NCBI RefSeq assembly: GCF_037975245.1
Contig: NC_092575.1
Span: 7,599,001-7,663,000 of the forward strand
DNA length: 64,000 nucleotides
Reading direction: 5' to 3'
From: Apostichopus japonicus
Lineage: Eukaryota; Echinodermata; Holothuroidea; Aspidochirotida; Stichopodidae
Under the pieces are notes generated by a model, which ran no database searches, was not told the origin of the DNA, and saw nothing but the letters and a program-made list of their open reading frames with translations. The position numbers and the translations under genes are program-made. Below are positions 48,501-57,753 of this stretch, piece by piece (the first letter of the stretch is position 1; each line of letters begins with the position of its first letter).

Positions 48501-51500
48501 TCTATATATCCTACCTGTCTATCCTACCATACATCTAACATTACGTGGGTAAGTCAAATGAATGTATTACATGTATCTGTCTATATATCCTACTTGTCTA
48601 TCCTACCATACATCTAACATTAGGTGGTAAGTCAAATGAATGAATTACATGTAGCTATGAGTGAACCACAGTGGCAGAGCGTCCATACAGTCAGGATGAC
48701 CCCCCTGACGGACTCAAATGGACTGCTGGCGCCCTTTTCAGCTTTTTACTACTTTTTACTTATTCGCGATTATTTACTTTTTTATTGCGCTCTCATCTAC
48801 CTATTGACATTTGTCACATTTTGTTGGCGATGACACCTATTTATTCTTTGTTTATCTGCAAATTATCAAAGCCAGGGAAGGGTCATTTCCGGCGATCTAG
48901 GAAGTATCTTTACCCCCCAAAGTAATGTTTGCTCCGCGCCAACCTGTGGTGGCACTCCGCTTAGATAGTGTCGAAAGCGCCCCTACAGACCATTCTCGCC
49001 CCCCTAGACCAATACCCGTAGCTCTGCCACTGATGAACCATGGTGTAAAGGCTGTCCTAGGCTTCAGCAACACTTTAATAATACTGTTTTCACCTGAGTA
49101 CAACTACAATACAAACAGTCAGAAACACCATTGACAATCCAGATCATGTATGCAGAAGTTTTATGAGAGACTGTGAATTATCAGCTACAGTTACAAATAA
49201 TTTGAGAAAATAAACAAGAAATCATTGACCACTAAATTCTTACATTGTTTTATCTCAGGTACGAGTGTCAGTGAATCTTTCCTAACTGCCTGTCATGGCC
49301 GCATCAACGTGAGTGACTTAAACCTCAGTGTACCCCAGAAACGACTCCAGCTGGAAGAATGTGCTATGTGTAAGTCTTGCTAGCACCTTCATGGTTACTA
49401 GTAGTAGAAATGGTAACCTAATATTAGTACACATGGTTACTAGTCAGGAAGTATACATGGTTACTAGTAGTACACATGTTTACAAACTGCAGTATATGTT
49501 GTTTATACTAGTCTAGAAGTATACATGGTTCCTGGTAATGATTCCTAGTAGTACACATGGTTACAAGTAGTATGTATTGTAACTATAGTCTAGAAGTATA
49601 GTATACATGAAGTAAACTAGAAGTATATACATGGTTCCTAGTAACACACTTGATTACTAGTAGTATTTTATATATATTATTTTACAGTAGTATGTTTTGT
49701 TACTAGTCTAGAAGTACAGTATACATGAAGTATACTAGAAGTATATACATGGTTGCTAGTAGCACACATGGTTACTAGTAGTACACATGGTAATAAGTAG
49801 TATGTATTATTACTAGTCTAGAAGTATAGTATACATGAAGTATACTAGAAGTATATACATGGTTGCTAGTAGCACACATGGTTACTAGTAGTATATATAA
49901 GTTAGTTTACTAGTAGCACAAATAGTAGTATGAATTGTTAACTAGTCTACAAGTATACATAATTGATTGTAGCACAAACAAGTTGCAAGTAGTACACATG
50001 GTGACTAGGAATATATATTGTTACATGGTTACTAGTCTAGAAGAATAAATGCTTGCTAGTGCCACACATGGTTACTAGTAGTATATATAGTTACTAGTCA
50101 AGTAACCATGTAAGTAGCCATGGTTGATAGTAGCAAACATGGTTGCTAGGTATATATTTTGTTACTTGTCTAGAAGTAAACATGGTTGCTAGTAGCACAC
50201 ATGGTTACTAGTAGTATATATTGTTACTTTTCTAGAAGTTAGGTTGCTAATAGCACAAATAGAAGTATAAATTGTTACTAGTCTACGCGTTTACATAATT
50301 ATTAGTAGCATAAATGCTTGTTAGTACCACACATAGTACTAGTAGTATGTATTGTTACTAGTTTAGAAGTATATATGGTTGCTAGTAGCAAATATGGGCA
50401 GTGCTAGGAATACATATTGTTACTTGTCTAGAAGAATACATGGTTGCTAGTGGCACATATGGTTACTAGTAGTATTATTGTTACTAGTCTACAGATATAC
50501 ATGATTGCTAGTTGCACAAATGATTGCTAGTAGTACACATGGTTACTAGAAATATATATTGCTACTATTCTAGTGATACACATTATTCTAGTAGTATCTA
50601 TTGTTACTAGTCTAGAAGTAAACATGGTTGCTAGTATAGCAAAAATGGTTGCTAATAGTACACATGGTTACAAGGTATATATAAGTATACATTGTTGCTA
50701 GTAGCACACATGGTTACTAGTACAGCTGTTACTAGTCCAGAAGTATACATGGTCACTACTAGTGTACATAAATAATTGTAGTAAACATGGTTACTAGGAA
50801 CATATACTGTTATTACTCTAGAAGTATACATTGTTGCTAGTTGCACACATGGTTACTAGTAGTATATATTGTTACTAGTCTAGAAGTAAACATGGTTGCT
50901 ACTAGCACACATAGTTGGTATAGTAGTATACATGGTTACTAGTAGTATCTATTGTTACTAGTCTAGAAATATACATGGTTGGTAGTATACCACACATGGC
51001 TGGTAGTAGTGCACATGGTAACTAGAAAAAAAAATATTGTTACTAGTCTAGAAGTGGTCGCTACTAGCACACAAGTGATAGTAGTACACATGGTTACTAG
51101 AAATATACATTGTTACTAGTCTAGAAGTATACATGATTGCTAATAGCACAAATGACTGCTAGTAGCACAGATGATTGCTAGTAGTAGACATGGTTACTAG
51201 AAATATACATTGTTACTAGTCTAGAAGTATACATGATTGCTAGTAGCACAGATGATTGCTAGCAGTACACATGGTTGCTAATACTAGTCTAGGATATGCT
51301 TACAGTAAGTCACATTGTTTACCTTTCATACCTACCAACACACAATCATTGCTTTGACAGTGTTCAAGGATAGTACTACTTACGTTGTACAATAGCAATC
51401 TTGGATGAAGTGTTGTTTCTCATACAATACTGAAAAACAAACTTCAGTATGAAATGTTGCCCAGACAGGAAATAAGGGCAGAATTGAAGAATATACTATG

Positions 51501-52182
51501 CATCGTTTCCGGATGTGTGACCTGATTAATTCACTTTGGCTTCGGCTTTGAGTACATCGTTTCTGTATGCTGCCGTGTTGGAGAAATCCAACCGTAATAG
51601 TAGTTACTGACTTTGCCATTCGCGTTGTAGTTATCGCTGACTTTGCAATCTCTGGTCACCCTCACAATATTGCAAGGTCGGTAAGAGTGATGCTATAGTT
51701 TCCCCGTATTGGAAAACCGAATTATATGGTTTTCTGGCTTAAATCTGCAATATATGGCATTTGTGCTTTTCGGAACAATTTATGATGCGATATCAAATGC
51801 ATTAGATCAAAGGTTTGGAATATTTATTTGCATGATAAATAATAACATATTCAAAGAGAAATTTGTGATCTACTTTAATCAATATTTCTCTCATTTGATT
51901 TTAACAATTTTGATATCTTTTCATTCTGTTATTTTTTTAGTCTTCCCATCAGAGGGAGAAGAGGATTGGGATGTGGAGATGGATCCACCAGACCACCCTG
52001 TTGCACCTCCAGACCATTCCCATCACCTTGAAGAACTAGGAGTAGACGATATGGATGAGTGGAACAATCAAAGACAGATGCATTATGGGGCTGTACAGTA
52101 TTCAATGCCTGAAGATTACGCAGAGGACTTTCTGGATGCAGATGACCCATCACTATGGGAGGACGAATTCTTTGTTTCATAG
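33543..52182 (+). CDS. RRM, F-box and leucine-rich-repeat protein (EEED8.10-like)
   Basis: Eighteen exons: 33543-33671, 34078-34172, 34432-34515, 34952-34990, 35544-35628, 35969-36167, 36998-37090, 37562-37684, 39985-40082, 40884-40924, 42080-42247, 43179-43227, 44537-44660, 45566-45671, 46742-46829, 47999-48160, 49259-49369 and 51941-52182. The product is about 678 residues. An RRM begins at residue 34 (RNP2 VFVGNI, RNP1 RFKGSAFVTF). A basic KRQKEK stretch follows, then an F-box at about 187-230 (SLPDDILLSIFSSL, VCKRWRHAALLSW). At least eight AMN1/FBXL-type leucine-rich repeats come next (LDVSGCEEITDKG, LDISGCYKLVT), and the protein ends in an acidic tail. F-box/LRR proteins recruit substrates to SCF ubiquitin ligases; the RRM suggests RNA or RNP contact. 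The same domain set is known in C. elegans EEED8.10, of unknown function. Exons 10 and 11 are out of phase by one base. Confidence 0.88.
34952..34990 (+). CDS. Predicted 39-nt exon inside the RRM
   Basis: It lies between CTACAG and GTTAAC with phase 2 on both sides, so inclusion keeps the frame and adds thirteen residues (SLQDSVHGKYYRV). With it the RRM has a normal loop and beta-4 strand (HGKYYRVRVMTI) after LNG; without it LNGR joins directly to VMTI. The donor is weak, so this may be alternative. Confidence 0.6.
   Translation, partial: SSRFCPWQILSC
35265..35480. other. Possible LINE 3' tail in RRM/F-box intron 4
   Basis: TTTGATTTGATTTGATTTTATT is followed by A/T-rich sequence on the plus strand. 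This resembles the simple-repeat tail of a truncated LINE, but no coding trace is recognisable. Confidence 0.3.
37741..38559 (+). pseudogene. LINE reverse-transcriptase fragment in RRM/F-box intron 8
   Basis: The frame encodes LYTDEI, KYADDTAISC (the RT active-site box), NLLLNLAKSKEM and YLGVCID, then the thumb and C-terminal region, with LYRNSFIYRAAMF near the end. A single in-frame TAA at 38254-38256 breaks it; the same frame continues for 100 more residues to 38559. It is 5'-truncated, lacking the endonuclease and most RT fingers. It resembles CR1/L2-like elements. Confidence 0.85.
38870..38935 (-). pseudogene. tRNA-like sequence (tRNA pseudogene or SINE head)
   Basis: On the minus strand GGAGTG and CACTCC can pair as an acceptor. 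The D arm (GCTAGCTCAGTGGTTAATGC) and a box-B-like GAGTTCGAGTC are clear. The anticodon stem GCCTT/AAGGT encloses 8 nt and the T-stem does not pair, so it is not a functional tRNA. It directly follows the LINE fragment. Confidence 0.5.
39395..39495. repeat. ~20-bp tandem repeat (TCCATTTATTGGTTTCAG)
   Basis: About five imperfect copies in RRM/F-box intron 8. Confidence 0.7.
43805..44345. repeat. AGGTCA-rich tandem repeat element, copy 1
   Basis: Three ~135-bp units in RRM/F-box intron 12 share AAACACGATATCTCAAGAAG, GAGTACAAGAAGC and GAGGTCAAAGGTCATTTG. Unit 1 holds AGGTCA at 43898, 43905 and 43915 and GGGTCA at 43925, giving one DR1 and two DR4 arrangements. The 3' part (CAGATTCATGAAGAAAACTGC, ATCAAAACCACAATGCA) also occurs at 53285-53345, so this is a dispersed element with internal tandem repeats. 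Confidence 0.85.
48130..48640 (+). repeat. Minisatellite containing the exon 16 splice donor
   Basis: Seven units of about 65-75 bp. Each has TATCCTACCATACATCTAACATTA (written here only as TATCC...CATTA), then a GGTGGTAAGTC-type junction and ATGTATTACATGTATCTGTC. The first unit is the real end of exon 16 (48160) plus its GTAAGT donor. The following units copy that exon end and donor into the intron; one unit has GTGGGTAAGTC. Confidence 0.93.
49385..51300. repeat. ~62-bp ACTAGT-rich degenerate array in intron 17
   Basis: About thirty degenerate units repeat TACATGGTTGCTAGTAGCAC, ACATGGTTACTAGTAGTA and TATTGTTACTAGTCTAGAAG. CTAG and ACTAGT palindromes are dense. It fills most of the proximal half of intron 17 and has no open frame of note. 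Confidence 0.92.
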
Positions 52183-52794
52183 TGAAAATCTTGAAGATGA
52201 AGACTGATGGAGTTTATCAGAGTTGTCATGGTGATTGGTCAGATGCATGGTGGGTTGGATGTACAGAGCTAGACTTGGAACAAAACTCTGTGGCAATGGT
52301 TCCCTATTTTATATCTCAGTTTATTTCTCTTTGAAGTAAAATCAGGGAAATATTTATTGAGTTTATTTCGGGCGAGGCCTGTTCAGGGAGAGAACACACC
52401 AGGGGTGCATTATGGTACCGAAGGGTGGTGTCAAAGGTACTTTCGATGGTATCCTTCAAATAGAGAGACTTCAAGAAAGCAACAGGTTGTCTTTGATTTA
52501 TTCTTTGGGCTTTTAATATTCCGTTTTACCTTTGATAAATATCGTGCCAATTGGGCTGCTGAATATCCATTTGAACGAGTGAAAGCTAAAAAGATTTTTA
52601 CAAGTATTCATCCAAATGTAGGGTTATCTTAAATGTAGATAAAATTCCAAAGTAGCCTGATAATAGTCCTGAAGGTTCTGACTATTCATGACACACATTG
52701 ACTGAGCAAAGTCAGAAAATGAAAGGGTAAATGGGGGGGGGGGTGGTTGGGTGGGGAGTTACAGGGCTAGAGTAGCTAGTTCATTCTATTTTCA

Positions 52795-53365
52795 TTTTTA
52801 CATATCTCAAAATGGTAGGAAGCTGTATAACATTGAGTAAAAGAAGCCTCTTGGTATTGGTGGAGGTCAAAGGTAATTTGAAGTCAACAAATGCCAAACA
52901 TTTACTTCACTCCCCTTACATGTCTCTCTACACTAACACACCTTCCTAAACCATATCACAAGGGAAGCTAGGACAGATCGCATATTTGGTATGTAATTGT
53001 ATCACATAGAGTACAAGAAGCCTAGTGTTGTGGGCGGAGGTCAATGGTCGTTTTGAGTTCACCAGGGGTCAAATTGTGAAAACTATGTTTTACACAATAT
53101 TTCAACAAGAACAGATGTCATATTTAACTGTATGCTGATGTATCACATTTAGTACCAGAAGCCTGTTGTTGAGGTCATTTCAGGACAGCCTGGGCATTGT
53201 GATTTCTGTTTGTCACATCACACTGCTTTCCACTGTGTTACTAAGATCAAGTATGTTGTACACCCCGAGTCACTACACATTACGTCAGATTCATGAAGAA
53301 AACTGCTCTTTACATCATCAAAACCACAATGCACCTTTGCATTGTGGTTAATGTTTTTGCACATA
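52795..53365. repeat. AGGTCA-rich tandem repeat element, copy 2
   Basis: A diverged copy of the element at 43805: TTGAGTAAAAGAAGCC, GGAGGTCAAAGGTAATTTG, GGAGGTCAATGGTCG and ACCAGGGGTCAAATTGTG, ending in the same CAGATTCATGAAGAAAACTGC block. Most half-sites are damaged here. Confidence 0.8.
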
Positions 53366-53460
53366 CTTTGTGTCATTAGTGACCTTATTTTTCAGATATA
53401 TATTAAACTGAGTAACTTTGAGAAATGAGTATTAAATATGGAACGTCTTAAAGCAGCTTT

Positions 53461-53950
53461 ATATTATTATTATTACAATATTTCTATAGCGCCATGACTA
53501 AAAAGATATTCTGTGGCGCTTTACAAAACATATAGCTAAACACAAGGATATACAAAAAGATGAAAGCAATACGAAGACAAGATACAAATAACAACTAGGC
53601 ATTGACAAAAGACAACCACAGAGACAGGCAAGAGACTTAACCAAATGCTTCGCAACAAAGATGTGTCTTAAGGGATTTCTTGAAAGTAGGAAAAGACACC
53701 TGATCCCAAACGTACGAAGGCAAGTCATTCCATAGTTTGGGCCCACACACAGCGAAAGCCTGGCTACCAAATTTGGTGCGTGTGGTGGGAATATATAACG
53801 AGTGGGAAGAAATGCTCTTGATGCTGTATGTGGAGACACGTGTAATCAACATGGTATGGAGATAATCTGGAGCTTGTTTATGGATACATTTGAATACTAA
53901 GCAAATAAGTTTAAATTTGATTCGCTGAGCTTTCGGGGTACATTAGGATG
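53461..53950 (-). pseudogene. Truncated LINE 3' end with RT C-terminal tail
   Basis: The minus-strand frame from 53852 reads YIPTTRTKFGSQAFAVCGPK, then LWNDLP and SFPTFKKSLKTHL, the widespread C-terminal tail of CR1/L2-type reverse transcriptases. The 3' end follows, with a TATAGCGCC...GGCGCTTTAC region and an ATTATTATT tail at 53461-53475. The rest of the element is missing. Confidence 0.85.
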
Positions 53951-54475
53951 AATTTTCCTGATACCACTACAAACTGATTAACGATGTACGTAGCTCGAAT
54001 TGCCAAGTTTTAGTGAGGAAGAAAGTCAACTATTTGTATTGTTCAATCTACTTTGTACATGTGAGTTATGCAGACTTATATGAAGAAGATAAAATATTGA
54101 CGGTTGAATTTACGTTCAGTTGGTAGAAAGCTGGATGTTTTAGTAAAGGCGAATGTAAGCTTGTTTTGAGTGATAGTTGGTCAGTATTTTGATGTAAAAA
54201 TTAATAGAAGATATATAGGTATTAAAATGATACTTGAAAGAAATATAAAGTGTATACCTGTTTAGTTGTAATGAGAAAAGAGCAAAATGGTGATTAATGT
54301 AAAATTGAATATTTCTTATTGTTTAAAATTTAGTTTTTGTTTGACCATCAAAGAACAATAATTTGCTGATGAAGAAAGAATCCTTGTTTGAAGAAAATAT
54401 CTAAATAAAATAAAACTGTTAGCAAACTGCTTATCCACTAGAGAGCCTGTGTAATAGAATGTGTAAAAGTAAGTT

Positions 54476-54516
54476 GGCCTGATGTTTCGATCCTAGCAGA
54501 ATCTTCTTCAGAGGCT
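54476..54516 (-). ncRNA. Hammerhead-ribozyme-like motif (Penelope-type candidate)
   Basis: In minus-strand order: AGCCT, the core CTGAAGA, a hairpin GATTC-TGCTA-GGATC, GAAA, C, ATC, then AGGCC. The flanks can form stem I (four pairs), the hairpin is stem II, and ATC fits the NUH cleavage triplet with a minimal stem III. One unpaired A lies between CTGAAGA and stem II, which departs from the canonical form. Penelope-like elements are known to carry such motifs. No Penelope coding sequence was seen nearby. Confidence 0.4.
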
Positions 54517-55499
54517 AAATGACAAGTAACAGTAACAGAGGGGACAAAAACAAGCACAGAAAACAGACAGGTTAATGAGCACGGTGAACCCAATGAGATA
54601 TATGAAAGGGGATTATAAGTAGACAAGGGATGGTGAGTAGAAAGCAACTGGGGAAGAGGAGAGGTAGGAAAATATCTGGCGAATAGGCATGTCACTAGAT
54701 AATAACTAATATAACTAATAACCTTCAAGAAGATAAAATCAGCTGATTATATCTTGCAACATAATTTCTTTTCAAAACTAGCATAATCGATGCGTTTTCG
54801 ACCTATCACTTTCTCATACCTAGGCTTAATTTGATACCTATCCTTTTTGTAAGTCAAAATAATGAGGTTTAAACTCAAATAGTTGATTTTTATTTCACAA
54901 TTTGTACATTGATTAACACATAGCGGGACCAGATGTAAGATAACTTTTCGAGTCTGGTCCGTTACATAGTAAAATGAGAAAATAAGTAAGTCCTGGACAT
55001 AAGCGTTTGTAACACATCAAACCAAAAGCCAGTGGGTTTATTGTGATTCCTTGCCAATTAATATTTTAATCCCAAGCTTTCGTCATTGTTGATTAAGTTG
55101 ATCAGCAAGGTTCTTTCATTGACTGGACCTACCTACTAAATATCTTAACTTACCATGTTTACAAGCAAATTTTTAGAAAAAATAAACATAAGCCCTGCCA
55201 CCTAATAAATGTGCATAATATTACATTGAACATACATTATTTTGTACCCGCTATCTACCAATGGCACATCTATGTACTAAGTATGACTTCAATCCAACTT
55301 GCCATTGTTGAGTTATCCTGTTTACAAGCCAAGAGCAACACATACGCACACATACACGCAATCACCATCGCATAGATTCCTTGAGCCTTCGGGCCAGGAA
55401 TTAAAAACAAGTGTTGTATGAATGAAATCTATTGTTATTATGAGAAAAAAAATATCTGGGAGTAACCCGTTATGAAACTTCTAATTCCTTATTCTATTT

Positions 55500-56152
55500 A
55501 TAGAGCTCATTTAGGGTAAGCAAGTTTAGGTTTTTGAAAAGGGGTGCAGAATGTGAGATATATGAAGCATTCAAGATATTTCTAACAGTCATTTTCTGGA
55601 TCTTTTATAAGCTATCAAGTGTTGACATGTGGGCTTTTACCACAACACGAGGATGTTGTAGTGTAAACGAGGCAAAAACAAGTGCATTGTATATTGTCAG
55701 CAAAAGTGAGTTTGGGTATTATAGTATCAACCTATTAATTGCACATGACAGATAGATGTTTTTTCAATTAAGTTTTGAATCAATATACAATCCTAGAAAT
55801 TTAGCATAATCAGATGCGTTAATACGCACTCCATCAAGTATTACTGAAACTTTTGTGTAATCACAAAATCTGTTGCCAAACACCATTAATGTTGTTTTTA
55901 CCTATATTAAATGACAATCTCTATGATTTTAGCCAGTCAGATATTTTGAGGAATTCATTATAAATATTTAAAGGGCATTCTCTAAATGTTTGTGTTGGAT
56001 GAAAACAGTCATCTAACTGTCATCTGCAATCATAATGAAGGAAACCTTATGAGAAAACATGTAAATATCGTTTATATACATAACAAAAAGTAGTGGTCCT
56101 AAAATGGACCCTTGTGGAACGCCAACATTGCGAGAAATATGTGATGAGCCAG
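55500..56152 (-). pseudogene. Decayed LINE reverse transcriptase
   Basis: Reading right to left: GVPQGSILGPLLFVMYINDI, MIADDS (the RT active-site box), then a frameshift, VFGNRFCDYTKVSVILDG, YAKFLGLYIDSKLN, and the C-terminal YISHSAPLFKNLNLLTLNELY. Several stops and at least one frameshift are present. It is a CR1/L2/Jockey-like remnant distinct from the Tx1-type LINE. Confidence 0.85.
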
Positions 56153-57753
56153 GTCTCAGTTAGTGCAATAATTTTAACTCCTGCTTTTCAAATTTGCTTA
56201 AAAGATTAATTAAAGCATCATAATTCTTGGTTAGGCTTCTTGTGTATAGATGTAATACTGAATATGCTTAGTTTTGCTACAAGAAAAATTATCAACATTC
56301 CAACATTATCTTTCTCCAATCAAGCAATTTCTGATCATTTCTGTTTCAATTTGAGAGTGACCCGACTAATTAAGGGAAAAAATTCTTTGGTTTTGAGTTA
56401 TTTAACTCACTATCAATCATTGTCAGGGTTAATTTCTAAGAATTTTTTTCTGGTTCTCCCCCGGAAAACAATGTTTTAGTTTTGGGTACTTCAAACAGCA
56501 AATTCGGTTGTCCGAAACATATGTAGTAAGATAACACCGAATGACCAATATGTACACTGTAAGAGAAATGTGTAGGTTTCGTGAATAGAACACCAGCTTT
56601 GGGCCAGTAAATCCCAAAGGCCTACTACTAATTTTGTTTTAATTCAGTATCTCCAAGATGAAGGTGGGTGAATTCCAATTGATCCATCAAATGATCAGTT
56701 TATCTATTTTGGGGACATTTAGTTACAATGCAATCTGAATTTTGATGTCAACAATTAATTGTCCACCAGACCACCTCCAAAGCTGATTTGGTCGTCCGAA
56801 AAGACATTTGGTCTTCTCGAACGACCATTAAAGATTTGCCCTGAATTGAACAAGTACCATGAACAACAAAAACAATCTATGTAGTTCTAAATAGGGTTAG
56901 TAGATGATGACATGCACTTTTAGCAAGGGTAAATGAATTCCCTCTGGCCAAACAAGTCTCGAAAAGTCCATCTTCTTGCCGTTGAAAAGCCACTACAACA
57001 ATCCTGGTTTTTAAGTGCAGTGGGGATGAGATTATCTTTTCACAGCAGTGCTTTTAACGGTGTATAATATGTGAAAATTTAAAGACGTCCTTTAAATTCT
57101 GATCAGAGTCCAAAAATAGGATGAATTCTCAACCATAGCTGGAGTTTGATTTCTTGAAGCCGTTGTTTCAAGTGTTCATTCATAATGGGATCTTAACTTT
57201 TTGTCAATCCGGCCAAATCTGGTAATATTTGCACATCGAGTATCGATAATGCTCGCTGAGAAGGAATATCTGATTACAGCCAATTGGCTTCTCTGAAATT
57301 AACAAGTTAGTAACCATTCAGTCCAGTCAAAGAAATGTTTGTTTTGTGATACCTCTTCATTTTCAGACTTTTTGCTAGTTTACAGCTTTTTTATTTTCTA
57401 CTGTCACAGTTCTTCATCTATTTTTGGTGGACTGCAATAAGGACTTCAAGTTTTCAGCCAACTTGTCATTCTCTTGAATAGTCATATATAGTGCCACTAA
57501 ATTGTGGCAAATTAAACACAACATTTTAGCTATATAACATTCATGCAGCCAAATCATTTTTTTTTAAAGTTGTCACCACAATATTTCTCTATTTCTCCCC
57601 TCCCCCCATTCCCATCCCCCCAACTCATACACACTCCCATCACACATATTCAATCTCACTATCCCAGATTCCCAATTACCTAAATTCAAATCATAAACAA
57701 ATAAGCTATCTACAAATGTTTTCCTTCATAACATAAAAAACTCATACCAAAGC

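Larger units (their letters stand above)
52183..57753. other. Intergenic region, RRM/F-box gene to TRMT44 (convergent)
   Basis: Apart from the two 3' UTRs, the stretch is filled by repeats listed separately: an AGGTCA element, a truncated LINE 3' end, a hammerhead-like motif and a decayed LINE reverse transcriptase. A nine-to-ten-G run lies near 52734. TTTATT at about 57389 could be the minus-strand AATAAA for TRMT44. No other gene was found. Confidence 0.6.
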
